Assembly (NCBI RefSeq): GCF_022201045.2
Contig: NC_068558.1
Location: 43,613,001-43,677,000, forward strand
DNA length: 64,000 nucleotides
Source: Citrus sinensis
Lineage: Eukaryota > Streptophyta > Magnoliopsida > Sapindales > Rutaceae
Reading direction: 5' to 3'
Every line of letters starts with the position of its first letter. The stretch's first letter is position 1. The translations under genes and the position numbers were made by a program. The notes under the pieces were generated by a model. It was not told where the DNA came from, did not search any database, and saw nothing but the letters and a program-made list of their open reading frames with translations. Shown here piece by piece: positions 24,851 through 37,513 of the stretch.

Positions 24851-27815
24851 TAATATTTTTGGCACATGTGGTGTTTTGGAAGATATGTGAATACTTGAGA
24901 AAAGAAATTGTAGATAAAAAGTAAGAAATAATTTTTTATGTTGGTGAAAGTAACTTCAGCTTGTTACTTGTCATTTTTTTTTCTTAACATCATTCATCTG
25001 TTTAGCAAATTCCTGTTATATTTGATCCTGTCAGCCCATTTCTCTTCAAAGCTCAAGTAAATATTTAAAGCAGACGCTTATATTCCTTACTACGTGCTAA
25101 TTTGATGGTTTTATCCTTCGTCATTAATATTCAGGTGACTGGTTTTATCTGAGAGGTCCAGCTACTTTGCCGATCCAACGGTTCTCATCTAAAATGGGTT
25201 TAGTTTATGCGGGTTTTAAGTGTATTGGAATAATAGATTTATATGGTGTAATACAAAGTGATTTTGCTACCAAACATGAGACAGCATAAATTTAATACCA
25301 TGCAAAATTTTAATACTATGTAAGCCAAACATGCCCCGAAATGTATTAGCCATGAACAAAATCAAGAAGATCCATGAAACCAATTCAGAAATCTGGAAGA
25401 AGTAAGGTCCGGTCACAAGAACATAAGTCAAAAGAACAGAAAGTAAGGGAACAAATAAGGAGGCACATGAAGTTTTGCTTGTGTGATTGTATATTTGTGT
25501 TCAAGGTTAGAACTGGAAAGTTATGGACAACTGGGGCTACAGACTTACGGAGTTATGGTTGCACTTTATATCTTCGAGTCATTAATGGAAAGGCTTTTAT
25601 GATCGTTTTGACTTCATCTTCACTACATTCTTTTTAGAATAAACTTTTATCAAAACTTGCACCCTTCAAGATTGCAAGAAACTAGGAACTTTTGGGACAT
25701 AAACATTTTCCCAAACCTGTATCTTCATCTTCTTCATGATATGATTGTCAGCAGCAAATAAACTGAGAAACATATATTACAGCTCAGGAAAACAGCGATT
25801 GGAACATAATAGAATGAATAGATCTCAATCCCTTCATCACAGCAAGATCAATTCAAGCCTTGGGTTACGTACGTAGTCTATGGCTTAACAATTGTAATTT
25901 ATATATTCACGTGATTCTTGATTTATTCTTTCCTTAATTGATGTACAAAGACATGTATAAATATTTCTTCACTGTGAAATGAATAGCATGTAACTTTCTT
26001 ACAAACATTCGCATCTGTTAATTTCTTCTTAGAACAATCATTTGATTTCTTATAGTCATAAATGTTGTTCTCTTGTGGCATTGCCTCATAAAATAGATCA
26101 AAGTGTAAAATCAAATTTTCATTATCAATGACTGTAGCCTTTTAAGCTATGCTGGCGTAGCCGTCATTTAAACTCAATGAGGGCAAATTTAATTTTCCTC
26201 AATGATTTTGGTGATGAAAATATCATTTCGAACCTATGTTTTAATATTTATTATTCAAAGCCAGCAGGGATAAAAATGACTCTCTATTAATTGGAAAGTA
26301 AAATTTTTAGTTAAAATTGCAAAATAATTTCCTATTAAAGTCCGCGGGGGCAACTGCCCTGCTAGTAGATAACTAAATATGTTCATCCACAACAGCCATG
26401 CACTGATGCACATATCTATTAATTGAGAAAAAAAGCAAAGGGTTTTTTTTTCAACCAACAGTTATTTAGGCAATATATTACCTAATCATTTGCAAATATT
26501 TAGGAGATTATTTTGGAATGCTTGCAAGAAGTTGTTTGCATATCCATCACTTGCATAGTAAGGGTTTTTGTGCTTGTCAGATTACTCCCAATTGTATTTG
26601 CGTTTCTTTTCTTCGGCAGCCGTCACATAAAATCCAAGGGTGACTCTTGGTAAAGGACTAACAAGAACCCTTTGGCGAAGTAGCCATCTTATTCAGCCAA
26701 TTTGTCACGTCACTCCACTCGAGCTGTATTATTTATCGGGTTGTTCTTAGACTAGACAAGACAACCTATGAATTTTTTGTCTTTATCGGAAAAAATTAGA
26801 AAAAAATAAAAACCTACGGAATTTTGTCCAAGGGGAATTATTGATTTCACGTTCAAGGAATCAAGATGCATTTGAAAAGCATTTTAAACAACATGATATA
26901 ACTCCATACGCAAGTAAGTGCATGATTGTACGTAAGCAAAGAAGGTTACCCTACGTTTCATCAGTAACGGACATGAACCAAAATGATGGCCCTCAGTGAC
27001 TGCAATAATAATTGACCTCTGTGACTGCAAGAATGATTGTATTTTGAAGACTGATTCAAAAATCTATTACTGCTTTCAAAAATATTTCTACTTCCCGTCT
27101 TCAACCACACCGAAGCTGGGCTACCAAAATTGATCGTCATCTTCAATTTGTACTGTTTTTTTTTTAATTTTTTTTTTATAATTTATCAACCTCTAAATTG
27201 CACACTAACCAGATTTATTTCTAGATACTAGAAAGACAATATATCTTTCATAATTTTTTTTTTCAGAATTACATTACAATAACCGACTAATAATTATGAT
27301 CGTAAAGTCTATGAATTTTTCTAATTCAATTCTACGATGACATAGTCCATTATCTAAACTCAAAGCGAATCTGATTTATCTTCAAGTATATAAAAGAAAA
27401 TGAACCTGTACGATCAAGCACACAACTTGGATCTACTTAAGGATTTCAATCCTATCAACCAAGAATGAAAATATAAGTTGTCTATCACTCGACCACCAAG
27501 TGATTTGTGTTTCGATTGCAGGATTAAATATACTTTCGTATTATCGGAACTCAAATTTAATTTGATACGGATCAAAGCTATACTAACAAAATGACCAGAT
27601 CTTTTCGGAGGGAGAATAACTTTAAATCTCATAACTGCGACTAATTTATTAGTAATGTAACAAAGAGGATTCCGTTACAAACAGAGAACAACATCACCTG
27701 CATATATATAACTAGTGATTCTAGTATAAATGAAATTGGCTGTTTTATTCTTAAAATTAGGAAAAAAAAAAAAGGAGCAAAAAAATTAAAGTACATTTAA
27801 TTAATTTTAAGATCG

Positions 27816-28915
27816 TTAAACTTTTACATGAGTTGTCGTAAGCATGCTTGATGCATCAATGTACTCAACAGAATCAAGCTTTATAGGAGCAAAAGAAGGG
27901 TCTTTCAGGATTTGCCTAAAATCCTCAGCATCACCATAAAAAAAATCCTTCAGAAACGCCACCACAATCCCACTCACACATCTTCTCATTGGATCCCTCG
28001 ATTCGTTTCCATTTTTGCAAAAGTATTTCGAAAGCGCCCAAGACTTTACGTCTGATGGATTATCATCCAAAATGTCCATGTGACCATAATCTGTAGCAAC
28101 AAAATGAGCACGAGAAGAGTTCTTGCATCTGTTGAAAAACTCTTCATGGTTTGCTCCTTCAGGTGCACAAGCGGTGATGCACCTAGCCACGCCGCCGAGT
28201 CCGGTGCCAATCACAGTAACGGGAATCGAGAAGTCGAAAGAGTCGAAAGAAAGAATCGAGGGATCAAGTCCAGTGGTTTTACTAGTCCCAGCAACGGGGT
28301 CTAGCCCTATTACTGCACCGAATCCATAGCGTAGTGATAGAGCAAAAGCCGTTTGTCCTCCGCGACTGTGCCCCATAACAGCAACCAAGCTTACGTTCGC
28401 TTCAGTATTTTCTGGGAGATTTTGCTGCAGGCCTTGGGGTAGCCACTCCGCGACTTCTGCTGCGCTGTTAAGTTCATTGGTTGCACTTGGTGGCGGGATA
28501 CTGGTGTATAGCTACAAATGCCACGCACACACATCGTTTAAAATTAAGTTATAGTTTTGTACATGTAAATAAAATTAATGTTGAAATATGGATTATATAT
28601 TGATATATTGAGCATACATACCTGAGGAGCAACAACGATGAATCCATGGGACGCTATGTGGTCAAAGATCTTCGAATAGCTTTTGTTGCTGAGAGAAGTG
28701 CCATGAAGGAACAAGATGACATTAAAAGTTCCTTTTCCGGCTGGCGTGACGATAATCAATGGCTTTGGAGGAGGTGGTGAGGATGGAGATGATGTCTCCA
28801 GCGTGATGCGTTTTGTGGAATAAATTCCTCTTGTAAATACCGGAAGTGTGGCCGTAGCCAAAAGGGGAGTGCCTTGCACTGAAGCTGCAGGCTTGGCGTC
28901 CACCATTGCTGCCAT
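27816..28915 (-). CDS. CHLASE1: Chlorophyllase, copy a
   Basis: Hydrolyses the phytol ester of chlorophyll to give chlorophyllide, in the plastid; in citrus it is linked to ethylene-induced degreening (established knowledge). Two exons: 28622-28915 and 27816-28511, joined in phase 0, encode exactly 329 residues. As I recall it, the sequence is that of the cloned orange enzyme. The alpha/beta hydrolase nucleophile is Ser147 in GHSRGG; Asp169 (GLDPVAG) and the His of YGHMD are the likely other catalytic residues. The lipase-like oxyanion region FLHG is at the end of the first strand. The N-terminus (MAAMVDAKPAASVQG) is removed in vivo in the citrus enzyme by literature. The start was chosen to match this; an upstream in-frame ATG would add a hydrophobic leader. 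A TATA-like element lies about 80 bases upstream. Confidence 0.97.
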
Positions 28916-30297
28916 TATCGTGATTTTATTTTCCGCGCGAGAACGTACTGTTGAGAGACAATTGAAAGAGATGAACAGCAAAGGCGGATTTCAGATTTAT
29001 ATATAATGTTAAGACTGAACGTCAAACTTTAACGTCTATAGGATTGGAGAAACACGACAATATTTTACTAGTCGTGAGAAAGAAAATTCAATGTATGCAT
29101 GTGTCTAAATGGAAACCAAATCCATTTTGTTTCCTCGCCTCTCCTATCCTTCCAAATTTTAATAATCCATGTGTCACTAACGAAATTGAATACCAAAAAC
29201 TGACCTCCAAACTCACCTCTAAAGCAAGTTTTTTTTTTTTAATTTTATCTAAAGGATGAACAAATTTGAAGTTCCCTGAAATATAAATGGATCTAAATAC
29301 AAAATACTTGACTGATATGTTTGTGAGTTTTTTTTTTTTAATGCTGAATGTAAGTGACATCTTATTTTTTTTATAAATAAAAAAGTTTTAAACATAACTA
29401 TTTGACATTTATATCCTTATGAGTCAAAATACTTAAAGGAATTAGGTTTTATATATACTTCTTATTTAAATATTTTTTCATTTAGATAAAAGTCACAAAA
29501 ACTATTCAAGGTGTAAATGTCTAAAAATCATATATAAGTTAAAAAAATGTAACTTTAAAAAAAGATATGAAATTAATAAAATTTCAGAATTCAAAGTTTA
29601 GCAAACAAAGCCTGAGTGTTCAACTATTATCAATTTTTTTCTTGATAATTCTTTTCCTCTCAACTCTTTCTATTTTGACATCAATCTCTAGCCAATTGTT
29701 AAAAAAAATAAAATTAGAAAGTACAATTGAAAAAAGACAATTTTTTTAAGCAAATTATGATTTAGATTTTGCTTTAGTTTTTTTAAGAAATTTCAATCAA
29801 ATTATGTATGTTATCTTAATCTTTTATCAGATTTGGTTACTTTAACAATTAATAGTAATTTAATTTTTTTCATTTGTTCATTTGTTCTTGATGTTTGTCT
29901 TCTTTATTTATCTTTTATATTGTTCTAGGCTTATTATTATGCCTTTAGAATGCTTGAGTGACTTGGATTCTTTAGATGCCGAACTTTTTGGTACTCGGAA
30001 ATATGATACCCCGAATAACAATTTGTAATTAAACAAAAGAAAAAGTTCAAATTTTATCAGAAGGAAGATATAGCAACATAAAATGTAGTAACTTCAAAAG
30101 TTATGCTTAACACTAATTCTAAGTACATAAAAACTATAGGCAAACTACTTCAACCTCACAATTATCCAACACCACTGAAACAAATTTATTAGAAATTACA
30201 ACTCCATTCACACAAAAAAAAAAAAAAAAAAAAAAACTGTTCCCTGTGACAGCCACGATCTGCAAGCTCCACCAATTCTTTAGCCTCCTCAATTAAA
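28622..30297. other. Right part of the first copy of the segmental duplication
   Basis: Upstream of the chlorophyllase start the DNA is AT-rich, with T and A runs (29228-29240, 29329-29340, 30214-30236) and no gene. Identity with the second copy ends abruptly at about 30297, after cctcctcaatta, matching about 60625. Confidence 0.6.
28995..29005 (-). promoter_or_regulatory. TATA-like element of chlorophyllase a
   Basis: The minus strand reads tatatataaat about 80 bases above the ATG at 28915, a plausible distance for a TATA box and a short leader. The same string lies at 59324-59334 above the second copy. Confidence 0.55.
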
Positions 30298-33277
30298 AAC
30301 ATCCAAAAGTTGTGTGCAAATGTCATATGGAGTTACTGATGAATCACCTTATTTTTCTTTAGCATTCCCCTCTTTTCCTTTTCATTTTCCTTTGCTTTTC
30401 CTCCATTCAAATTCTTTCACCGTGCGGTTGTGGTCCTCAAACACACATCCTCCATGTCCCTGGGTTAGTTGACAGAGTGCGTCAATCGAAGGTCGCCTTG
30501 CAGTGTGCGTGTTTGATTATAATTATCGTAGAATAAGTCAATGAAATTGCAGAAAGTCTCCGATCATTTAATAAATCTTTCGTAAATTTCCTCATCGCTT
30601 CCTATGTCACTATGATATTGGTGTAGCCGGTGACTTTGGATAAACTCATACTGGCGTACATTATGGTTTAAGCACTGCCTGGAACTATATTATTCATCAA
30701 TTTTTTTTATATAACGTTAAAACATCCTCCATGTCCCTGGGTTAGTTGACAGAATACGTCAATCGAAGGTCGCCTTGTAGTGTGCGTGTTTGATTATATG
30801 ATTATAATTATACGTCAATCAATGGATGTACTAATTCATGTTTATTGTGAAATATACAAGCCCTTATACACACCGAATAAATTTCTAAACATGTATAAAA
30901 AATAGTTGATTATTGATTTTCACAAATTCCAATATATCAAACATCCTATTGAATTATTAATTCCAAAGCACTTTTTTAAGTATCAATAGTGGAATAAATT
31001 ATTTGATAATTTAAAACCCAAACTTACGCCTAAATTCTTTAAATTATCTCAATCAACTTTTATTTTATTAGTTGACTATCTCCATCAATTTTTTGTAAAA
31101 AATAGAATTGACGACCATTTGTATGTTGGCTTTATTTGAAAGTCAGTCAACATTTATTTTTCATGGAGTATTAATGAAGCGTTTTTCCTCATTGGTCCAA
31201 GTCTTACAAGTCTTCGTCAGTCATTATAGAGACCAAAACTAATTATCTTTATCTGTGCCAATCGCTATAAAGATTGATTTTGAATTAATATTAAGATCGA
31301 TTGTCCAGTAACATTAAGATTGATTGAATCAATCTTTAAAAATCAATCAAACTTCCAATTATAATAATTGTGACATTTTTTTCATAAATTCGTAAATTTT
31401 GTATAAATCGAGCTTTTATGCTCATGATTGGTGAAGCAATAGAGTGAAAAATTTGATCTTGATCAGAAATATTAATTGAGCATACATTGGGTTTCGATGG
31501 AACTAATCATTCTTAAGTTTTGGTGGTCACTGTGATTGACGCTTTAACACAATGATTGAATGCTGCAATACATATGTATTTATTTATAAAATTAAGCCTA
31601 TTTAAATTTCACCTCTACATATATCATACATCATATAAAATGTCATTTGAATGTAGTCCACGCTTTTATGAGTAAATTATCAAATATATATGGAAAATTA
31701 CTTGATTAATTATTGGCCATCTAATAATATAAAAAATTAACAAAAATCTTATAAAATAATTTTCTAAACTCACTAAATATTTTAGAATATAAATCCTTGA
31801 ATAAATTTTTTGATAATTCAGTGCAAACCCAATCATACTCTTAAATTACATAAATTCTTAGTCAACTTTTATTTTATAGTATTGACCGTCGCCACTAATT
31901 GTTAGTGGAAAAAGAATTGATGGCCACTGTTTGTTGGCTTAATTTGAAAGTCAGTCAACTTTAATTTTCCACGTAGTTGTAATAATATATGCAAAATTTT
32001 TATTTTCCACGTAGTTGTCATTTAAATTGGACCCGTACAGCTGTCCCAAGTTCATATGAAATTTCTGTTTTAGTCATTTTAGTAGCTTTGATTCAAATGC
32101 ATGAACACAAGGGGTCACAAGAGCTTCAAATAACATTTATGTGTTTTGTCATTTCAGACTACGCCACACTAACTAAACATAGATGAAGATTTACGTTGAT
32201 TAATTATTGATTTTCTAATAAATTAATTTAAACTTAACAAACATCCAATCAAATTCTTCTCAAAACACATTATTTAATAGATTGACTGATAATGCAATGG
32301 AAATCCAAACAAACGGTTAAATTATTTAAATTCTCTGAGTCAACTTTTATTTTATTAGTTATGATTATCTCCATCAAACTATTGCAAAAATTTATAGTTT
32401 ACAATCACTTTATCTATATTTTCATCAGTAACGGACATGAACCAAAATGATGGCCCCAAGTGACTGCAAGAATAATTGACCTCTGTGACTGCAAGAATAA
32501 TTGTACTTTGAAGTCAGATTCTAAAATCGAATACTGCTTTCAAAAATATTTATACTTCCCGTCTTCAACCGCACCGAAGCAGGGCTGCCAAAATTGATCA
32601 TCATCTTCAATTTGTACTTTTTCTTTTTATTTATCAACCTCTATAATTCACACTAACCAGATTTATTTCTAGATACTCGAAAGATAATATATTTCTTTCA
32701 TAATTTTTTTTCCAGAATTGCATTACAATAACCGACAAATAATTATGATCGTAAAGTCTAGGAAAATTTCTAATTCAATTCTATGATGACAGTCCATTAT
32801 CTAAACTCAAAACGAATCTGATTTATTTCCGAATATATAGAAGAAAATGAACCTGTACGATACATGTACACAACTTGGATTTACGTAAGGATTTAAATCC
32901 ATGATTCCAAGAATGAAAATATAAGTTGTCTATCACTCGACCGCCAAGTGATTTGTGTTTCGATTGGAGGATTAAATATACTTTCGTATTATCGAAACTT
33001 ACATTTAATTTAATACGGGTCAAAGCTATACTGATAAAATGACCAGATTTTTTCGGAGGGAGAATAAGTTTAAATCTCATGACTGTGACTAGTTTATTAG
33101 TAATGTAACAATGAGGATGCCGTTGCAAACAGAGAACAACATCACCGCATATATAACTAGTGATTCCAGTATAAGTGAAATTGACTGTTTTATTCTGTGA
33201 AATTGACTGTTTTATGCTTAAAATTAGAAAAAAAAAGGAGCAACAAATTAAATTATATTTAATTAATTTTAAGATCG
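30298..33277. other. Repeat-rich intergenic region
   Basis: No gene. A direct repeat of about 80 bases (from 30444 and 30721; tccatgtccctgggttagtt) and three diverged copies of a block with caacttttattttatta (near 31055, 31865, 32340) occupy it. From about 32425 the sequence becomes a diverged copy of the region starting near 26958, i.e. the 3' flank of the chlorophyllase pseudogene. Confidence 0.6.
30444..30805 (+). repeat. Spaced direct repeat of about 80 bp
   Basis: The block acatcctccatgtccctggg to tgtgcgtgtttgattata is present at 30444-30525 and 30721-30800 with about four differences, separated by about 195 bases. Confidence 0.75.
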
Positions 33278-35862
33278 TTAAACTTTTTCATGAGTTGTCA
33301 TAAGCATGCTTGATGCATCTATGTACTCAACAGAATCAAGCTTTATAGGAGCAAAAGAAGGGTCTTTCAGAATTTGCCTAAAATCCTCAGCATCACCATC
33401 AAAAAAATCCTTCGGAAACGCCACCACAATCCCACTAACACATCTTCTCATTGATAGCCTAAAGAGATACACATCTTGTAATTTTGATGATAACAAACAT
33501 ATGTCTTAAGTAAATTGAAAAATATTGTATTTCACATTTCACTAGTTCTTAAAGGATATTATTTACGAGGAAGTGAATAGGGTGGAATAAAGCTCAAGAC
33601 ACTCAACGGACAACGGTACGATTCAGAATAAAGTTTAGAGCTCAACGGACTCATTATTGCGACAATTCTTGTAAAGTCGGTATGATTTAATATATGCATG
33701 GTTTAACATTTGAGAAGCTCAAAATTTTATTTAATAAATCATCATTTTTCATAAATCAAAGGTTTTACAAGTATTAGCTAAATATTTTATGAAATTAGTT
33801 ATTTTTCAAGATGTGGACTAAAATAAAAAAAAAATTTATAATCTTTGATTCTAAAAAGTATTGTTTTGTATTCTGAAGTTGGACTTATTTGAAAATATTT
33901 GTAATCTTTTGGGTCATACTATAATATATGAAAGTATGAGGGCTCATGTGTAAATATCCTAAGCAGACATAGAGCTAGCGGCTAGCCGCTTGAGGAAGCT
34001 TCACACTTTCAAATTTTGGACTAAATTGAAAAAATTTTGAAAACTTTAATATTTATAAGTATTATGTTAAATTTTGAAAAGAATTATTTTGGAAAAATAT
34101 TATCATGTATTGGGCCATATCACAATTTCAAAACGTTTTGGGAATAAGTATTATTTAAAAAATTCTAAATTTGGACTTGTTTGCATAGTTTTATAACGTT
34201 TTGAGTTATAGTATAATTACTGAAAGTTATGGGCACATATGTAATTTTATGAACAATATTATTGTAGCAAAATTCAAATTTAACGGTAACATTACTGTTC
34301 TGAAGTGGCGAGACGGATTATTTAAGTGGCTAGCCGCTTGGGCGTTGGAATTTACCTATAACGGTTAGTTTTCGGGCTTTAACTATAAAAATTCAACTCC
34401 AACTTCAATTTCAAGACTTTTGCAAGCATAAACAAGTGCATAAAACATATATTGAGCTTCCATTTCACAAATCTTCATATATTGAATCATCATTGTGCTA
34501 TTCTTTGTAGATTCACTCTAAAAGAGAGTTGTTTGTTGTATTCTACATTTTCTTTATCAAATTTGTGAGTGTATAAGTGTGAGAAACACTTAAGTGAAGA
34601 GATTGAGAGATAATCTCTTAGTTGTAAAGGTTTATTGACACCTTAGAAGTCAATTATAACGAACTTGAAATCTTAGGAGGCTTGAATAATGAAATCCTCG
34701 AGCTTGGTTAGCTTGGAGGCATAGACGTAGGTAAGGATTGTCGAATCAAGTAAAAATTATTATGTTTGCTCTCTCTTCCCTTACTCTTTTATTATTGTGT
34801 TTTATTGAATTTATTCTTTTTTATTTAATTAAGGCAATAAATTAAATTATTGTGTGAATTGTTTAGCGTAATATTTAAAAATTCGAATTCACCCCCTAGT
34901 GGTTGCATAACTTGCATTTCACTCATTGGATCCCTCGATTCGTTTCCATATTTGCAAAAGTATTTCGAAAGCGCCCAAGACTTTACGTCTGATGGATTAT
35001 CGTCTAAAATGTCCATGTGACCATAATCTGTAGCAACAAAATGAGCACGAGAAGAGCTCTTGCGTCTGTTGAAAAACTCTTCATGGTTTGCACCTTCAGG
35101 TGCACAAGGGGTGATGCACCTAGCCACGCCACCAAGTCCGGTGCCAATCATAGTAACGGGAATCGAGAAGTCGAAAGATTCGAAAGAAAGAATCGAGGGA
35201 TCAAGTCCAGTGCTTTTACTAGTCCCAGCAACGGGGTCTAGTCCTATTACTGCATGGAATCCATAGCGTAGTGATAGAGCAAAAGCTGTTTGTCCTCTGC
35301 GACTATGCCCCATAACAGCAACCAAGCTTACGTTCGCTTCAGTATTTTCTGAGAGATTTTACTGTAGGCCTTGGGATAGCCACTCTGCGACATCGGCTGC
35401 GCTGTTAAGTTCATTGGTTGCACTTGGTGGCGGGATACTGGTATATACCTACAAATGCAACGCACACGCACACACACATCGTTTAAAATTAAGTTATAGT
35501 TTTGTACATGTAAATAAAATTAATGTGGAAATATGGATTATATATTGATATATTAAGCATATATACCTGAGGAGCAACAACGATGAATCCATGGGACGCT
35601 ATGTGGTCAAAGATCTTTGAATAGCTTTTGTTGCAGAGAGAAGTGCCACGAAGGAACAAGATGACATTATAAGTTACTTTTTTTCGGCTGGCGTGACGAT
35701 AATCAATGGCTTTGGAGGAGATGGTGAGGATGGAGATGATGACTCCAGTGTGATGCGTTTTGTGGAATAAATTCCTCTTGTAAATACCGGAAGTGCGGCC
35801 GTAGCCAAAAGAGGAGTGCCTTGCACTGAAGCTGCAGGCTTGGCGTCCACCATTGCTGCCAT
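33278..35862 (-). pseudogene. Chlorophyllase pseudogene split by a solo LTR
   Basis: A diverged copy of the 27.8-28.9 kb gene. The exon 1 equivalent is 35567-35862; the exon 2 equivalents are 34927-35448 and 33278-33451. Lesions visible: a two-base insertion in exon 1 (around 35678-35685, T run) shifts the frame after the PLIIVTPAE region; a Gln codon in the QQNLPEN region is TAA (near 35360); the nucleophile motif reads GHSRRG; and a 1470-bp solo LTR interrupts exon 2. Ser is still present but the gene cannot make a full enzyme. The remaining sequence is otherwise close to the intact copies. Confidence 0.92.
33452..34921 (-). mobile_element. Solo LTR (family A) in the chlorophyllase pseudogene
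   Basis: Begins TGATAGCCTAAAG and ends TTGCATTTCA, with an exact 5-base target duplication ctcat (33447-33451, 34922-34926). There is no internal coding region. Its sequence, including the accccctagtggttgcat end and the cctacgtctatg-like block, is shared with the inverted element at 41620-43635. TG...CA ends plus a 5-base duplication identify it as a single LTR left after recombination of a full retrotransposon. Strand is relative to the other copy and arbitrary. Confidence 0.85.
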
Positions 35863-36179
35863 TATCGTGATTTTATTTTCCGCGCGAGAACGTACTGTTA
35901 AGAGACAATTGAAAGAGATGAACAACAAAGGCGGATTTCAAATTTATATATAGTGTTAAGACCGACCGTCAAACTTTAACGTCTAAAGCATTGGACAAAC
36001 ACGTACGACAATATTTTACTAGTCGTAAGAAAGAAAATTAAAAACATGCATGTGTCTTAAATGGAAACCAAATCCATTTTGTTTCCTTGGCTCACCTAGC
36101 CTTTCAAATTTTAATAATCCATATGTCACTAATGAAATTGAATACCTAAACTGACCTCCAAATTCACGTGTGAAGTAGC

Positions 36180-37376
36180 GTTTATTTATTATTATTATTA
36201 TTTATTAAAGAAGGGCTCACGAAAAGTTAATGCAACACTAAACGAGAGTGTGCAATCCCATAAGTATCATTACAAAGTAAACTAAAAATAGCAAGAGGAG
36301 GAGAAAGAAGAACATGCAAGCCTATGGGTGTAATTAGGCTATAGGAAGCAAGGAAGTCCGCAACACTATTTGCCTCTCTGTACATATGCTCCATGTGGAC
36401 GATCCAGTCACGTGCTAATAATTCCCGAATAGCTTTGACAAGAATTGCATTTTCGTTGGCTGAAGGATGAGCCCTTTCCAAAAGATGCACTATACTCTTA
36501 TTATCCACTCCCACTTGAAGACGTCTAAAGCCATGATCCCAAGCCACTCTCAAGCCATGCAAAAGACCCCAAAGCTCAGCCGAGAGAACTGAACACATTC
36601 CAAGGTTAACAGTGAAGCCCATGAGCTAATTTCCATTGGAGTCTCAAATCAATCCACCAGCCCCAGCATATCCAGACCCCTTCCTGGCACCATCCGTATT
36701 TAAACTGACACACGGCCAAATAGGAGCTTTCCACTTGATCAGCGTCTCCACTCACTGTTGTTTCCCAAGCAAAGGTTGATGAATACAACGTAAAATCTCA
36801 TGCCTTCGAGCCTTTATGTATGTGGCTATAAAGCCACTCTCCCACGAGCCATGATTAAAGAGAAAGTCATTCCTCCAAAACCGTAATCTCCACATCGCTA
36901 CTCCAAAACATACTCTCCAATACTCCTGACTTGTGTCATTTGTATTTCTCATCAGATTCATCTGTAACCAATTAGTAAGAGAGCAAAGAAAAAAGCTAGG
37001 GGGATGATGGGTAGGTAAGAGATAAGACCATACCCTAGCCGTAACACAGTCACGAAGAGTATGAAGAATATCCTCAACCGGCCATCCACATCTATCACAT
37101 TGAGTAGAAACAACCAAATGTCTCCTATAAAGTTCCTTCCTCGTTTTCAACCGACCATGCAAGAGGAGCCAAAGAAAAACACAATGCTATGGCGGCCCTT
37201 CCAACTCCAAGCCAAACGCCAAAATTTACGATCTACATTAATAATATGATTATCTAAAAGCTCATAAGTAGATTTTACAAAGAAAATTCTATTAGAGGAA
37301 ACTCCCCAAAAGTATCCGTCAGCTCCGTGAGAAACTTTGGGAGGATGAATTGAAGCAATCTTTAAAAGGATATTAT
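36180..37376 (-). mobile_element. 5'-truncated LINE (L1-type) remnant
   Basis: Frames on the minus strand follow the order of a plant L1 3' end. First comes the segment ending in WKGRHSIVFFFGSSCMVG (37147-37401), then a zinc-binding CDRCGWPVEDILHTLRDC region (36752-37162), then an RNase H domain (36227-36622; AELWGLLHGLRVAWD, VGVDNKSIVHLL, EANSVADFLA). Frames are broken between these parts, so no product is expected. An (AAT)n-like tail lies at the left border (36184-36207), as expected for the 3' end of a minus-strand LINE. Outside it the flanking DNA resumes the chlorophyllase 5' flank (compare 29200-29290). Confidence 0.88.
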
Positions 37377-37513
37377 TTGAACATATTTGAAGTTCACTCA
37401 AATCTGAATCTAAATATAAAATACTTGATTGATATGTGTGTGAGTGTTTTTTTTTTTAATGCTGAATGTAAGTGACATCTTAGAAGTTTTATAAATAAAA
37501 AAGTTTTAAACAT

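Larger units (their letters stand above)
23011..24860. repeat. Tandem duplication of the ANK2 5' flank, period about 831
   Basis: The segment starting ttagcacaattaaattttatct occurs at 23011 and again at 23842. Both copies include the atgtcagctaatatgca block, a piece of the membrane ORF and a terminal MITE. The first copy has lost about 170 bases of the ORF. The junction coincides with the right border of the first MITE. Confidence 0.8.
22691..27815. other. Spacer between ANK2 and the first chlorophyllase
   Basis: Copied almost exactly at 53015-58144. It contains a tandem duplication of about 831 bases (copies from 23011 and 23842), the unrecognised membrane ORF and two small MITEs. From 24860 to 27800 I see no convincing gene. 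Frames at 25374-25637, 25923-26114, 26255-26458 and 27414-27632 are short, lack known motifs and are open by chance. From about 26955 the sequence is also related to that starting at about 32425. Confidence 0.6.
22691..30297. repeat. Segmental duplication, left copy
   Basis: Sequence from the ANK2 start to about 30297 is repeated at 53015-60625. The offset is constant except for a few indels (30324 at 24 kb, 30329 at 28 kb, 30328 at 29.6 kb). By eye only scattered substitutions separate them. Confidence 0.93.

Noticed and set aside
25374-26458. Several small ORFs conserved in both copies of the 7.6-kb duplication
   Set aside because: The copies are nearly identical in noncoding DNA too, so conservation carries no information; no motifs seen.
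28080-28329. Plus-strand ORFs over the chlorophyllase (also 35017-35266 and 58409-58658)
   Set aside because: Antisense shadows of chlorophyllase exon 2.
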